Counted from the stretch's first letter, positions 40,525 through 50,635 are shown. The stretch is 64,000 nt of DNA from Lactobacillus sp. UCMA15818 (GCF_030400225.1 NZ_VJYB01000008.1:1-64000), one strand, 5' to 3'. The notes: generated by a model not told the origin, from the letters alone. Translations and numbers: made by a program.

Positions 40525-41615
40525 TCTTTGCTCCTTTCCAGTGACCAAGCGGCGAATAAGCTCGCGGCCGGAATTACTAATGCTATTCCTATTCCGCTAA
40601 TTACAGCTTGTACTAAGCCTAACGACATCGTCCATGAAAAAGTATAGCCAATTGTATTGCCGGTTCTAAAATATAGAACTGCCATTGTAAAAGTCTCGGC
40701 AAAAAAGATTAGCAACAACACATTAACCAGCGGGCCCATAATATCTTTACCGACTTCTCTCCCAGATTGGTAGAGCTGTTGAAATGAAACTTCTGGTCGG
40801 CTGCGTTTTAATTCAAACAGGGTTGCCACAATATCTGTTGCCGCATCCATAACTGTTCCTAACAACCCAATCAGAGTTGCAGATAAAAATAATTGCTTCG
40901 GTTGTTGTGTTGCAAAATCTAGTGCTTCATAATGCATCCCGCTATCCTTTGTTAACCACATTATGCCTACAGAAATAAGCAATGCAATTGCTGTTCCGCT
41001 GACAATTGCTGCAAATGTAACCGTAAATTGCCTATTAAGCCCGATAATTATCGCTAATGTAATTGCTGTGAAAATAATTGCGCTGACTGCAAAAATTATA
41101 AAAAAATTTGTAATATTCCATGAAACATCAAGTTGCACAATTATCAAGAACAGTACAAAATTAACCAAAACACTTATAATTGTTCTCAGCCCGTCAATCT
41201 TCATAATAATAAATAGCAGACATACCATTATCCAACACATCATAAACAAATAAGTATCTCGTTTGTAATTTGTCGGAGTTACTTCAAGTTTTTTATTATC
41301 ATAATTAAGCGTGACAAAAAGCTGTTGCCCTTTTTGATAATTTTGACTTAATCCCCCAGATGCTGCATATGTATTCTGAAAACTAACTTTTTCTCCTTTT
41401 TTCTTGCTATTCAGAAGTATGCCATACACTGTCTGGTCAGTTTTTTTATCATGATTTCCATATTCGTCTGAGGATTTTTTTGTTTTTCCTTGTTCAACCC
41501 GGGTAACTTGTAAAATTGACTGCTTGTACAAGAAAGCATCATGGGTTGATATAAAAAAAATTACGATTGCTCCCAAAAGCAAAATAATACATTCAAAAAA
41601 AAGCTTTTTCTTCAT
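40521..41615 (-). CDS. YibE/F family membrane protein (first)
   Basis: A 364-residue protein starting at ATG 41615 (MKKKLFFECIILLLGA). An N-terminal membrane segment is followed by an extracytoplasmic beta-rich part with GKTKKSSDEYGNHDKKTDQT, then about seven membrane segments with the family motif GLLGTVMDAATDIVATLFEL. Paired and overlapping with the second YibE/F gene. Efflux or transport is proposed for the family, without a known substrate. Confidence 0.78.
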   Translation of the reverse strand: MKKKLFFECIILLLGAIVIFFISTHDAFLYKQSILQVTRVEQGKTKKSSDEYGNHDKKTDQTVYGILLNSKKKGEKVSFQNTYAASGGLSQNYQKGQQLFVTLNYDNKKLEVTPTNYKRDTYLFMMCWIMVCLLFIIMKIDGLRTIISVLVNFVLFLIIVQLDVSWNITNFFIIFAVSAIIFTAITLAIIIGLNRQFTVTFAAIVSGTAIALLISVGIMWLTKDSGMHYEALDFATQQPKQLFLSATLIGLLGTVMDAATDIVATLFELKRSRPEVSFQQLYQSGREVGKDIMGPLVNVLLLIFFAETFTMAVLYFRTGNTIGYTFSWTMSLGLVQAVISGIGIALVIPAASLFAAWSLERSKE

Positions 41616-41711
41616 TTTATACTCTCTTTTCTTATCGCTTTGGATAAAAGATACCATTCATCCCAATTTTTTAAAAGAAACAATCTATTTTCTTAAAAGA
41701 AAAAAGACAAT

Positions 41712-41740
41712 TTGAAAACTTTGCTTTTACTCGCTATAAT
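41712..41740 (+). promoter_or_regulatory. birA promoter
   Basis: TTGAAA (41712-41717), 17 nt, TATAAT (41735-41740), about 36 bases before the birA ATG. No biotin-operator palindrome was recognised next to it. Confidence 0.7.
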
Positions 41741-41776
41741 TTACATTAAATAACCCATGAGGATGGCACATATTTT

Positions 41777-42745
41777 ATGAATAACACAAAAAAAGTTTTA
41801 AAACTTCTGTCAGATTCATCTGATTACCTTTCCGGTGAAAAAATCGCAAGTGCAGTTGGTATCTCACGGACAGCAGTCTGGAAAATTGTTAAAAATCTGC
41901 AAGACCTGGGTTATCCAATCAAAAGCAAGATGCATTCTGGTTATTACTATGAAGACAATAATCAACTTAATGAATTTATTATCAAGAAAAGCTTACCCGC
42001 TTATCTTAAAACGGTGACTTTTGAACTTCACGATTCTCTTAATTCAACTAATAGCAGAGCAAAGGAAATCAGTGTAAATCAAACTACTGAACAACCTTTG
42101 GTAATCATCAGTGATCAGCAGACTAGTGGTTATGGTCGCTATGGCCGCTCCTTTACCTCGCCTAGTAAAACTGGAATTTATATGAGTATTTTGCTAAAGA
42201 CCCAATCAGAAAAACTAAACCCCGGATTATTGACAACAGCCACTGCACTAGCCGTAGCACGCACAATTGAAAAAAAACTGGGAGTTAATACTCAAATAAA
42301 ATGGGTAAACGATGTATTAGTTAAGCAAAAGAAAGTTGTCGGAATACTGACCGAAGCAGTTAGTGATATTGAAAGTGGATCTATCAACCAAGTAATTATT
42401 GGTATTGGAATCAACTACCTCTCTGATATTTCTATTTTCCCCGCTGAGATTCAAAAACGCGTCGGTACTTTGCAAGAATACGCTGAACGTAATCACGTAT
42501 CTCGTAACTATTTCATTGCACAGCTATTATCCGAATTTTTCTCATTATATTCAGATTATCAAACAGGTGACTTTATAGAGGAGTATAAAGAAAAATCATA
42601 TCTCATTGGAAAAAAAGTCACCATTACTCAGGGACAAGAAAAAATTAATGGGATTGCTGCCGATATTGATAAAGCAGGGCGGCTTATTTTACAAGATGGA
42701 ACCACCCTTTACTCTGGTGAGGTTACAAAAGTACGATTAGCTTAA
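41777..42745 (+). CDS. birA: Biotin ligase / biotin operon repressor
   Basis: A 322-residue bifunctional BirA: N-terminal winged helix (residues 1-65, LSGEKIASAVGISRTAVWKIVKNLQDLGYPI), then the catalytic domain with GYGRYGRSFTSPSKTGIYMSILL, KWVNDVLVKQKKVVGILTEA and a C-terminal SH3-like segment. It attaches biotin to acetyl-CoA or pyruvate carboxylase. The HTH implies it also represses biotin transport genes, which are not in the window. Confidence 0.92.
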   Translation: MNNTKKVLKLLSDSSDYLSGEKIASAVGISRTAVWKIVKNLQDLGYPIKSKMHSGYYYEDNNQLNEFIIKKSLPAYLKTVTFELHDSLNSTNSRAKEISVNQTTEQPLVIISDQQTSGYGRYGRSFTSPSKTGIYMSILLKTQSEKLNPGLLTTATALAVARTIEKKLGVNTQIKWVNDVLVKQKKVVGILTEAVSDIESGSINQVIIGIGINYLSDISIFPAEIQKRVGTLQEYAERNHVSRNYFIAQLLSEFFSLYSDYQTGDFIEEYKEKSYLIGKKVTITQGQEKINGIAADIDKAGRLILQDGTTLYSGEVTKVRLA

Positions 42746-42829
42746 AAAAGTATCTCAAAAATTGAAAATCGTCATCCACCAATTTATAGTGAATGACGAC
42801 GGCCAATCTTGGGATACTTTTTTATTATC
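42745..42829 (+). terminator. birA terminator
   Basis: AAAAAAGTATCTC ... AATTG pairs with CAATCTTGGGATACTTTTTT (ends near 42,828), flanked by A and T runs. It begins at the birA stop codon. Confidence 0.7.
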
Positions 42830-42983
42830 AAACTATTCATGTTGCTCTCTTAACATCTTTGCCTTGTGTAAATATGGGCCATAAGGCAGTATACTTATGC
42901 TCTTTGACTTTAGGGGCGGAGAATGTGTTGCCCTTTAGTATTTGAACACAAGCTACTGGCTTATAGCCCATATCGTTAATTAA
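42830..42983. other. Intergenic between birA terminator and nagB
   Basis: The region 3' of nagB on the minus strand. No ORF with SD; includes a modest G/C patch (AGGGGCGGAGAATGTG). Nothing firm seen. Confidence 0.3.
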
Positions 42984-43691
42984 CTATTTTTTTAACTTTG
43001 CTGCAGCTGCTTCATCAACAATCACAGTCACATTTGCATGCCTCTGCAAGACACTTGCAGGACATTCTTCAGTCACAGGTCCTTCAATCATTTTGGCGAC
43101 TGCCACAGCTTTATTTTCTCCAAAAGCCTCTAATATTATGCTCTTGGATTTCATTATTGACCCAATTCCCATCGAATATGCGTACTTAGGTACATCTTTT
43201 TCATTCTCAAAGAAACGCGCGTTTGCCTCAATTGTCGAAGGAGTTAAAGCAACTTTATGGGTTGTCAAATCAAAACTTGAACCTGGTTCATTGAATCCAA
43301 TATGACCATTGCGTCCAATTCCCAACAACTGCAAATCAATCGGATTAGCAGCAATCACTTGATCATATCGCTTAACTTCTTCCTCAGGATCTACCGCACT
43401 GCCTTCTGGTAAATAGGACTTTTTGAATGGCTTAAACTCAAATAAGTTTTTTTCCATATAATAACGGTAACTTTGCTCATCTGTTGGTTTCAAACCGACA
43501 TACTCATCAAGATTAACGGAAATACAATTCGAAAAATCAATCTTGCTTTTTACGAGATACTGATAGGTCGTCACAGGTGTGCTTCCAGTTGCTAATCCAA
43601 ATACTTTTGCACCACTTGCACATGCATCACAAAAGAGTTCGCTTGCTTTCTTCCCGCCTGCTATACTATCTTTAACAACAATAATATTCAT
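42984..43691 (-). CDS. nagB: Glucosamine-6-phosphate deaminase
   Basis: Converts glucosamine-6-phosphate to fructose-6-phosphate and ammonia, letting amino sugars enter glycolysis. The 235-residue length is normal for Firmicute NagB. Motifs: [26 protein letters not shown], and [17 protein letters not shown] with the catalytic His/Asp region. A strong SD (GGAGGT) precedes the ATG. The promoter overlaps a NagR-like operator and a cre site lies upstream. Confidence 0.95.
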   Translation of the reverse strand: MNIIVVKDSIAGGKKASELFCDACASGAKVFGLATGSTPVTTYQYLVKSKIDFSNCISVNLDEYVGLKPTDEQSYRYYMEKNLFEFKPFKKSYLPEGSAVDPEEEVKRYDQVIAANPIDLQLLGIGRNGHIGFNEPGSSFDLTTHKVALTPSTIEANARFFENEKDVPKYAYSMGIGSIMKSKSIILEAFGENKAVAVAKMIEGPVTEECPASVLQRHANVTVIVDEAAAAKLKK

Positions 43692-43710
43692 TTAACTTAC
43701 CTCCATTTAA

Positions 43711-43751
43711 TGGTATAGCCCCATTATAATTGGGCTATACCAAAAAAGCAA
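43711..43751 (-). promoter_or_regulatory. nagB promoter with NagR-like operator pair
   Basis: Minus-strand promoter TTGCTT (43746-43751), 17 nt, TATAAT (43723-43728). Perfect 11 bp arms TGGTATAGCCC / GGGCTATACCA (43711-43721 and 43732-43742) sit on both sides of the -10. The TTGGTATAG...CCAA pattern resembles the dre sites of GntR-family NagR. The regulator gene is not in the window. Confidence 0.75.
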
Positions 43752-43802
43752 GCAACTAAAAAAAGTAAGTTAACCTTATTTACTTTGTAATCTTAACATA
43801 TC

Positions 43803-43816
43803 TGTAAGCGCTTGTA
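43803..43816. promoter_or_regulatory. cre (CcpA) site upstream of nagB
   Basis: TGTAAGCGCTTGTA fits the catabolite-responsive element pattern, with the central AGCGCT core. It lies about 110 bases upstream of the nagB start and about 50 bases before the -35. Confidence 0.6.
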
Positions 43817-43893
43817 AATGTTTATAAGTCATTTTAAGCATTTGACTGTAAAAAAGATATTTTTTTTCTTTTATTAAGCGCAAAACCTCTAAT

Positions 43894-44003
43894 TGAGAGG
43901 CTGGTTCAAAAGTCTCCCTCTAGCTTCAAATTACTCATAACAAAGTACTCATTACATTCATAGTTTCAAGTTAGTGCTCAAATTTTCCCGACTTTGTTCT
44001 GCC
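43894..44003 (+). repeat. Two-hairpin repeat, copy E (internally deleted)
   Basis: GAGGCTGGTTCAAAAGT, the left half of hairpin 1, jumps straight to CTCCCTCTAGCTTCAAATTACTCATA, skipping the right arm and the link seen in copies B, D and F. The long-form middle (CATTCATAGTTTCAAGTTAGTGC) and the end (TCAAATTTTCCCGACTTTGTTCTGCC) are kept. Confidence 0.75.
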
Positions 44004-44026
44004 TTAAATCAGAACTACTTCACTAA

Positions 44027-44707
44027 TCAAATATCCAATTTGCGATGTTTCAACGATGGCAGTACCTTTCGATCAGCCAATCCAATAAAATATCCTTGAA
44101 ACAAAAGTGAAAATATCGTACCAACATTAACGGCAAAAAGCTCCTTATCATTAATTGCCGTGATAATAATGGCAAAAATCGGGATAAAAAAAGATACCAA
44201 CTGTGCGATAACTGAATTCCCTTTGAAAAATTTAAAACGAATAATCTGCATCATATCATCACAGGGATGCAATATTAAATTCACTCTCTGATAAATTGAA
44301 ATTGCAGTAGCAACACAGACTATACCTGCACAATCTAGCACAACTCTAATTGTTAATGGTAAATTCCCAATTCCTAGTAAGATAAGCCCTTGTGATAACA
44401 GTCCCACAAGATATGCAAAAGAAAACATAAAGATCAGATATCCTGTAATCCGACTGAATGAAATTTTCCCAACTAGAATCAAATTTACAATAACGGCAAA
44501 AAAGCCTTCCAATACAAGAACAATACTTAATGGAATTAAAGTCGCGTGTGCAATATTAACTGCTGCTGCAGTCCATAATGCACTCCCTAGATTTAATGAA
44601 ACTGTTAATGCATTCCCAAAACTATTTAAGACAATTGAAAAAATAAAATATCCAATCATCAAAGGAGTGTCCCGATGATAAGCATGTATAATTGATTGTT
44701 TTTCCAT
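44027..44707 (-). CDS. YczE/YyaS/YitT family membrane protein
   Basis: A 226-residue membrane protein with about five hydrophobic segments; it matches the YczE/YyaS group (YFIFSIVLNSFGNALTVSLNLGSALWTAAAVNIA, HPCDDMMQIIRFKFFKGN, and a KELFAVNVGTIFSLLFQGYFIG end). Its function is unknown; Bacillus YczE has been linked to surfactin synthetase accessory genes. Stands alone, divergent from the GNAT gene. Confidence 0.78.
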   Translation of the reverse strand: MEKQSIIHAYHRDTPLMIGYFIFSIVLNSFGNALTVSLNLGSALWTAAAVNIAHATLIPLSIVLVLEGFFAVIVNLILVGKISFSRITGYLIFMFSFAYLVGLLSQGLILLGIGNLPLTIRVVLDCAGIVCVATAISIYQRVNLILHPCDDMMQIIRFKFFKGNSVIAQLVSFFIPIFAIIITAINDKELFAVNVGTIFSLLFQGYFIGLADRKVLPSLKHRKLDI

Positions 44708-44870
44708 GATTACTGTGTAATTACCTCACTAATATTATGTTTGTATCCACAAAGTATCTTACTTTATCCTCTCCCATACTTCAATCCCTTCTAGCAAGAA
44801 GTAAATATCTATTCTTGTTTATTATTAATAACGCGTTTAAAATGATTGAAAAAAGAAAGATTGTGACAAG

Positions 44871-45458
44871 ATGAATACTCCTGATATAAAGATTAGATTA
44901 GTAACGTTGGCAGATGCACCTGCACTTTTACATATTTATCAGTACTATGTTCAGCAAACTGCAATTACATTCGAATATGATACTCCTACTATCGAAGAAT
45001 TTGAAAAGCGAATACGTAATATCTCTCTTGGATATCCTTATCTAGTAGCCTATGCAGATAATAAAATACTAGGTTTTGCATATCTAAGCTCATTCCATCC
45101 GCGTGCTGCATATATTTGGTCCGCTGAAATCTCAATTTATCTGTCTCATGATGTACAACATCATGGAATTGGCACCCTACTATACAATGAACTTGAAAAA
45201 ATAGCCGCTGCACAAAATATTTTAAATATTAATGCCTGCATAAGTTTACCCAAAACTACCGATACACATCTCCCCATGTCAAGTATTTATTTCCATAAAA
45301 AAAATGGTTTTAAGAAAGTTGCTCACTTCCACGATGTCGGATACAAATTCAATACTTGGTTTGATATGATCTGGATGGAAAAAAGCAACAATATTCATCC
45401 ATCACCCATGACCCCCTTTATTCCCTATCCCCAAATTAAGAAAGACTTCTTCGCTTAA
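44871..45458 (+). CDS. GNAT acetyltransferase (PAT/phosphinothricin-like)
   Basis: A 195-residue acetyltransferase: N-terminal IRLVTLADAPALLHIYQYYVQQTAITFEYD, the HPRAAYIWSAEISIYLSHDVQHHGIGTLLYNELE acetyl-CoA motif, and FYFHKKNGFKKVAHFHDVGYKFNTWFDMIWMEK. This group often acetylates amino acid analogues such as phosphinothricin or methionine sulfoximine. The natural substrate is not defined by sequence. Divergent from the YczE gene. Confidence 0.82.
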   Translation: MNTPDIKIRLVTLADAPALLHIYQYYVQQTAITFEYDTPTIEEFEKRIRNISLGYPYLVAYADNKILGFAYLSSFHPRAAYIWSAEISIYLSHDVQHHGIGTLLYNELEKIAAAQNILNINACISLPKTTDTHLPMSSIYFHKKNGFKKVAHFHDVGYKFNTWFDMIWMEKSNNIHPSPMTPFIPYPQIKKDFFA

Positions 45459-45526
45459 TACTTAATTATTACAAATTACCTTGCAAGTGCTACAATAAAA
45501 ATATAATAAAGCAGGGAGGTTATCTA

Positions 45527-46486
45527 ATGAGTGAAAACGTTTTATTTAATCAGGGACAAATAATTTCAAGTAAATATGATTTTAGCAAAGCATATCTTTC
45601 AGCAGAGCTTTTTAAGAAAAAGGACAGTAACGGACCTGCACCATCCGCTAATCAACCAGAAATAATTACATTAAGTGATGGAAATGAAATTCCATTGATT
45701 GGTTTTGGAACATATACATTGACTGGTGGAGCTGGTGTCAATATAATGATGCAGGCCTTATCAACTGGCTATCGTGCACTTGACTCGGCTGTTAATTATG
45801 AAAATGAAGGCGCTGTTGGAGAAGTTATTCGTAGAACTAGTTTAAATCGTGAAGATTTATTCATAACTTCCAAGTTACCAGGGCGTCATCAAAAATTTGA
45901 TGAGGCAATCACAACTATTCAGGAATCTTTATTTAGAATGCATCTCGATTATTTCGATCTCTACCTAATTCATTGGCCAAATCCACTTGAAGACCATTAC
46001 GTGGAAGCATGGCAAGCTTTAATTAAGGCACAAAAGATGGGGCTCATTCGTTCAATTGGTGTTTCCAACTTTCTTCCAGAACATTTAGAAAAGCTTGAAA
46101 AAGAGACTGGTGTATTACCAGTGGTAAATCAAATTGAACTCCATCCTTATTGGTCTCAACCTGAACAGCGCAAATTCGATAAAGATCATGGTATCTTCAC
46201 TCAAGCCTGGAGCCCACTCGGACGGGCAAATACTGTTTTACAGGATGGAACTATTCAAAAAATTGCTCAGATTCATAATAAATCAATCGCACAAATTATT
46301 CTGCGTTGGGAACTTCAACTTGGTGTAGGTATCATTCCAAAATCAAGTTCGTCAAAGCGGCAATTTGAGAATCTGGATCTCTTTAATTTTGAATTATCTA
46401 CTGAAGAAGTTTCTTCAATATCGGCACTTGATAAACCTAATGGACGGACAAACAACCAAGATCCTGCTGTATATCAGGAGTTTTAA
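45527..46486 (+). CDS. Aldo/keto reductase with N-terminal extension
   Basis: A 319-residue NADPH-dependent reductase. The catalytic set is visible: DSAVNYENE (Asp/Tyr), ITSKLPGRHQ (Lys) and LIHWPNP (His), with SIGVSNF, PVVNQIELHP and IIPKSSSSKR. The AKR fold starts at ITLSDGNEIPLIGFGTYTL near residue 46. The first 45 residues (MSENVLFNQGQIISSKYDF...) are an extra, polar segment. A good SD (GGGAGG) supports the upstream start. It ends at the copy F hairpin. Confidence 0.88.
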   Translation: MSENVLFNQGQIISSKYDFSKAYLSAELFKKKDSNGPAPSANQPEIITLSDGNEIPLIGFGTYTLTGGAGVNIMMQALSTGYRALDSAVNYENEGAVGEVIRRTSLNREDLFITSKLPGRHQKFDEAITTIQESLFRMHLDYFDLYLIHWPNPLEDHYVEAWQALIKAQKMGLIRSIGVSNFLPEHLEKLEKETGVLPVVNQIELHPYWSQPEQRKFDKDHGIFTQAWSPLGRANTVLQDGTIQKIAQIHNKSIAQIILRWELQLGVGIIPKSSSSKRQFENLDLFNFELSTEEVSSISALDKPNGRTNNQDPAVYQEF

Positions 46487-46539
46487 GATTAAAATATCAA
46501 TGTTTATGCAATTGATATTTTCTTGTCACCTTGGAACTG

Positions 46540-46696
46540 GGACTGGGTCAAAAGTTAAATTTTGATCTAGTCTCTCGACATTATTACGAGTAAACGGGTT
46601 TCATAAGTCAAAATTCTCCGTCTAACTTCGAATCACTCATAGCAACTATATTCGTAATTTCTAGTTGGGCTTCAAATTTTCCGACTTTGTACTGCC
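46540..46696 (+). repeat. Two-hairpin repeat, copy F (long form)
   Basis: First hairpin GGACTGGGTCAAAAGTT / AAATTTTGATCTAGTCTC, link ATTATTACGAGTAAACGGGTTT, then CATAAGTCAAAATTCTCCG, TCTAACTTCGAATCACTCAT, the long-form middle and CTTCAAATTTTCCGACTTTG TACTGCC. It sits between convergent AKR and prs and is a likely terminator for the former. Confidence 0.85.
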
Positions 46697-46717
46697 TATA
46701 AAACTGTACTGAACCAT

Positions 46718-46780
46718 ACACAAAAAGTGTCTCACAATCATTAGATTCTTTGTCTAATAATTATGAGGCACTTCTTTTAA
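46718..46780 (-). terminator. prs terminator
   Basis: AAGTGTCTCACAATCATTAGA (46722 onward) pairs with TCTAATAATTATGAGGCACTT around a short loop, with T-rich sequence on the minus strand. About 45 bases past the prs stop codon. Confidence 0.75.
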
Positions 46781-46823
46781 TTTGGCTCTTTTCTCGATTA
46801 CGTATGAAATTATTATAATAATT

Positions 46824-47798
46824 CTAAATATTATGGTACCGATTTTTGAATAGTGGGCTTACCGATCTATTCTCATGGATTCGTGTAATCGCATCCCCAA
46901 TCAAGGCTCCAACAGAAACCTGAATCAACTTATCAATATGTTTTTCTTCAGGCAACTTAATTGAATCAGTAACTACCAACTTCTTAATAGGTGAGTTCTC
47001 AATTCGTTCGATAGCTGGGCCTGAAAGCACTGGGTGTGTGGCACATGCGTACACCTCAGTTGCTCCAGCGTCCTTCAGAGCTTGGGCGGCTAAAGTAATT
47101 GTTCCAGCGGTATCAATCATATCATCAATCAAAATACATTTCTTACCATCAACTGATCCAATAATGTTCATAATCTCAGCCACATTAGCTCTAGGCCGAC
47201 GCTTATCAATGATGGCAATTGGTGCTTTTAGGAATTCGGCTAGCTTACGTGCCCTTGAAACACCACCATGATCAGGCGAAACGACGACGGCATCTTTTTC
47301 AAGACCATTCGTCAAAAAATAATCTGCTAATAATGGAGCTCCCATTAGATGGTCCACAGGAATATCAAAGAATCCCTGAATTTGAGCTGCATGTAAGTCT
47401 AGTGCAACAACACGCGTAGCACCTGCCTTAACTAACATATCAGCAACTAACTTGGCAGTAATTGGTTCGCGCGGCCTTGCCTTACGATCTTGTCTTGCGT
47501 AACCATAATAAGGGATTACAACATTAATCACAGACGCACTAGCACGTTTAAGTGCATCAATCATGATTAACAATTCCATCAAGTTATCGTTGACTGGGGC
47601 TGAAGTCGATTGAATTATAAAGACCTCATCACCGCGAATACTTTCTTCAATATTAATGCGAATCTCACCGTCACTAAAACGGTCAACAGATGTTTTACCT
47701 AAAGTTACACCAACAGCAGCAGCAATTTTTTCTGCTAAGGGCTTGTTAGAATTCAAAGCAAATATTTTAAGCTTCGGATCAGCATATTGTTCAGACAT
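46824..47798 (-). CDS. prs: Ribose-phosphate pyrophosphokinase
   Basis: Makes PRPP from ribose-5-phosphate and ATP, feeding purine, pyrimidine and His/Trp synthesis. [51 protein letters not shown] and the PRPP loop [18 protein letters not shown] are clear. Start ATG 47798 follows SD GGAGG; the frame-opening ATG at 47810 lies over the SD. The purR-glmU-prs order matches Firmicutes. Confidence 0.95.
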   Translation of the reverse strand: MSEQYADPKLKIFALNSNKPLAEKIAAAVGVTLGKTSVDRFSDGEIRINIEESIRGDEVFIIQSTSAPVNDNLMELLIMIDALKRASASVINVVIPYYGYARQDRKARPREPITAKLVADMLVKAGATRVVALDLHAAQIQGFFDIPVDHLMGAPLLADYFLTNGLEKDAVVVSPDHGGVSRARKLAEFLKAPIAIIDKRRPRANVAEIMNIIGSVDGKKCILIDDMIDTAGTITLAAQALKDAGATEVYACATHPVLSGPAIERIENSPIKKLVVTDSIKLPEEKHIDKLIQVSVGALIGDAITRIHENRSVSPLFKNRYHNI

Positions 47799-47890
47799 GA
47801 TAGCCTCCATTTTTCTATTTCTCTATAACAATACTATTCATTTCTTGCAATAAAATCAAGATTAATTAATGGATTTATCATCAATTATTT

Positions 47891-49294
47891 TTATGCATCC
47901 TCACTTTCAGCCTTTTCAGCGGCATTCGCAACTGGATAACGATCAAAATAACCCTTTTTGTTCACTTGTCTTCCACGAGCAATTGCCATATCGTGTGAGG
48001 AAACGTCATTTGTAATTGTCGAACCAGCAGCAACATACGCATGATCAGCGATTTCAAGTGGTGCAATCAGATTAGAACCACTTCCGATGAAAGAATAATC
48101 TCCCACATTAGTATGGTGCTTATTGATTCCATCATAATTTACAAAAACCGTCTCGCAGCCAACATTTATATTTTTTCCTAAAGTAGCATCCCCCACATAG
48201 GTCAAATGTCCAACCTTTGTGTTCTCACCGATCTGTGCCTTCTTAACTTCAACAAAGTTGCCAATGTGAACATTCTTGCCGATCTCAGCAGCGGGCCTGA
48301 GATGACTATATGGTCCAATGTTGCTACCCTCCGACATTGATGCTTCTTCTAACAATGAAGCAGTCACGGTTACATTATTGCTAATCACTGTATCCCGAAT
48401 TTCGGAATGTGCTCCAATAAAACAATCTTCTCCAATAACTGTTTTTCCCTTCAAAATAACCCCTGGTTCGATTACTGTATCTCTACCAATTTTTACATCA
48501 ACATCAATATATGTTGTTTGTGGATCAACTAGTGTCACTCCATTTTTCATATGTGTTTCATTAATACGCTGTCTCAACAACTTATTTGCCTGGGCAAGAG
48601 CAACTCGATCATTAACACCCATCGATTCATCAAAGTTTTTCATCTTATAAGCAGCTACTACTTTACCAGCATTCTTGAAGATTTCCATAACATCTGTCAA
48701 GTAATACTCTCCCTGAACATTATCATTTTTTATCTTGTGCAAGGCTGCAAATAATTGCCTATTGTCAAAGCAGTACACTCCAGTATTGATCTCTGTAATT
48801 GCAGTTTCTTTTTCGTTTGCATCCTTTTGTTCAACGATCTTCTCTACAATTCCCAGCTCATTGCGTACAATTCTCCCATAGCCAAATGGATTTGGTGCTT
48901 CAGCTGTCAAAACAGTTGCGACAGCACCTTTTTGTTCATGGTATTCAAATAACTCAGAAAATGTTTGTGCTGTAAACAATGGCGTATCACCACATACAAT
49001 TAATGTAACTCCATCTTTATCCTTTAATAATTCCTCGGCTTGCAATACTGCATGTCCTGTTCCCAATTGATCGGCCTGAAGCGCATATTCAGTCCGTTTC
49101 CCCAATTTTTTCTTTACATCCTTTGCTCCATGCCCAATAATTGTAACAATTTCATCCATCTTATTTTCTTCAACCTGCGTCAACACATGCTCAACCATTG
49201 CTTTACCGCAAACTGGATGTAACACCTTGTACAACTTAGATTTCATTCTTGTTCCTTGCCCCGCAGCAAGAATCACTGCAAACTTTGAAGTCAT
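47891..49294 (-). CDS. glmU: Bifunctional GlmU (GlcNAc-1-P uridyltransferase/acetyltransferase)
   Basis: Makes UDP-GlcNAc for peptidoglycan and teichoic acids. N-terminal pyrophosphorylase [30 protein letters not shown], then a C-terminal left-handed beta helix with hexapeptide repeats ([19 protein letters not shown] ...) and the acetyltransferase region [27 protein letters not shown]. The 467-residue length is normal. Confidence 0.95.
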   Translation of the reverse strand: MTSKFAVILAAGQGTRMKSKLYKVLHPVCGKAMVEHVLTQVEENKMDEIVTIIGHGAKDVKKKLGKRTEYALQADQLGTGHAVLQAEELLKDKDGVTLIVCGDTPLFTAQTFSELFEYHEQKGAVATVLTAEAPNPFGYGRIVRNELGIVEKIVEQKDANEKETAITEINTGVYCFDNRQLFAALHKIKNDNVQGEYYLTDVMEIFKNAGKVVAAYKMKNFDESMGVNDRVALAQANKLLRQRINETHMKNGVTLVDPQTTYIDVDVKIGRDTVIEPGVILKGKTVIGEDCFIGAHSEIRDTVISNNVTVTASLLEEASMSEGSNIGPYSHLRPAAEIGKNVHIGNFVEVKKAQIGENTKVGHLTYVGDATLGKNINVGCETVFVNYDGINKHHTNVGDYSFIGSGSNLIAPLEIADHAYVAAGSTITNDVSSHDMAIARGRQVNKKGYFDRYPVANAAEKAESEDA

Positions 49295-49492
49295 CTTAAA
49301 ATCTCCTCTAAATTAAACCAAATTTTCTCTATAATCATAACCTAAGTGACATAAAGCGTGCAACTACTCTTACCCATTAAATCATTAATGCTTGCATCTT
49401 GTGCGTTCTTTTATAATAAAAAAGTTCTGGAAGAATCAGCTTTCACTAATTTCTACCAAAACTAAGCTTTGAATTATTAAGCACTAATCAAT

Positions 49493-50332
49493 TTATTTTG
49501 CTGCGTTATCAAAAACTTTTTCAAGATAGTTACCTGCACTAACATGAATCGTCTTGTCCAGTGTATTCACTTTATCGACTTTCAGTAATGATGTATATTC
49601 ATCAATCATTCTGTGTCCTTCGAAGGTGGCTTCAGCAAATACTGTAATCCCTACTAATTCAGATTCGAACTCTTCAATCATGCTCTTCATTCCATTAACG
49701 GTCCCGCCGCCCTTCATGAAGTCGTCAACAACTAAGACATGAGAACCTCTCTTCAAACTTCGCTTGGATAATTCCATCTTTTCAATGCGTTCACTTGACC
49801 CCGACACATAATTAACAGAAACGGTTGAACCCTCTGTAATTTTCGAATCGCGCCGTAAGATTACAAATGGAACATTCAAGTAACTCGAAACACTTTGCGC
49901 AATTGGAACACCCTTAGTTGCAACCGTCATAACAGCGTCAATCTGCTTGTCAAGATACTGACGAGCAATTACACGCCCAACTTGACGTAAAACATCCGGC
50001 CTGCCTAGCAAGTCAGAAAGATATACATATCCTCCAGGCAAAAGACGATCTTGCTCTGACATTTCGGTTGTCATAGATCCAATAAACTCGCGGCATTCTT
50101 CTTCACTGATAGATGGAATAAATCTCGCACCCCCTGCGGCTCCAGGAATTGTTTCCAGAATACCAATTCCGCGACTCTTAAATGTTCGTTTCACAATTGC
50201 CAAATCTTCACTGATTGATGATTTGGCAGATTCATAGCGTTCAGCAAAATATGTTAAAGAAATTAGTGTATGCGGTCGTTCAAGCAAAAAACGAGTCATA
50301 TCGATTAAGCGATCGCTTCTTCTTGTCTTCAC
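49493..50332 (-). CDS. purR: Purine operon repressor PurR
   Basis: A Bacillus-type PurR: N-terminal winged helix (RRSDRLIDMTRFLLERPHTLISLTYFAERYESAKSSISEDLAIVK) fused to a PRT domain whose PRPP loop is VLVVDDFMKGGGTVNG. It binds PRPP as effector and represses purine synthesis and transport genes. The gene is followed by glmU. A PurR-box-like CGAACAATT lies upstream, which suggests autoregulation. Confidence 0.94.
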   Translation of the reverse strand: MKTRRSDRLIDMTRFLLERPHTLISLTYFAERYESAKSSISEDLAIVKRTFKSRGIGILETIPGAAGGARFIPSISEEECREFIGSMTTEMSEQDRLLPGGYVYLSDLLGRPDVLRQVGRVIARQYLDKQIDAVMTVATKGVPIAQSVSSYLNVPFVILRRDSKITEGSTVSVNYVSGSSERIEKMELSKRSLKRGSHVLVVDDFMKGGGTVNGMKSMIEEFESELVGITVFAEATFEGHRMIDEYTSLLKVDKVNTLDKTIHVSAGNYLEKVFDNAAK

Positions 50333-50443
50333 TCTTTTTTCCCCCTATTTATGCTCTTCCTTAAGAGCTGTGTCCTAAAAAATAATCTATTCAACATTAT
50401 AAATCATTTTACGTGATTTGAATAGTTTTTTTGTTATTTTTAT

Positions 50444-50461
50444 CAAAATTGTTCGCATTTA
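50444..50461 (-). promoter_or_regulatory. PurR-box-like site upstream of purR
   Basis: On the minus strand AAATGCGAACAATTTT (about 50445-50460) matches the CGAACAATT core of PurR boxes. It lies about 115 bases before the purR start, with a TATAAT about 50 bases downstream. Confidence 0.5.
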
Positions 50462-50635
50462 ATGTCAAATTTTAATTATTATGCCAACTATAATTAGTTA
50501 CTATTCATTATTTTCTAACATTCGGCTTTAGTGTTCCTTATCTTTTGACACATCAAGTATCTGCTTCAAAAGAATAAAGAGATATTATGCTAGATAGAAA
50601 ATCTTACACCCTGGAATGCGCATTGATGTATAAAT

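Noticed and set aside
38701-41615. Lipoprotein and YibE/F pair as one defined transport system
   Set aside because: The genes are adjacent and on one strand, but the gap of about 80 bases and lack of any known partner relation do not support a functional claim.
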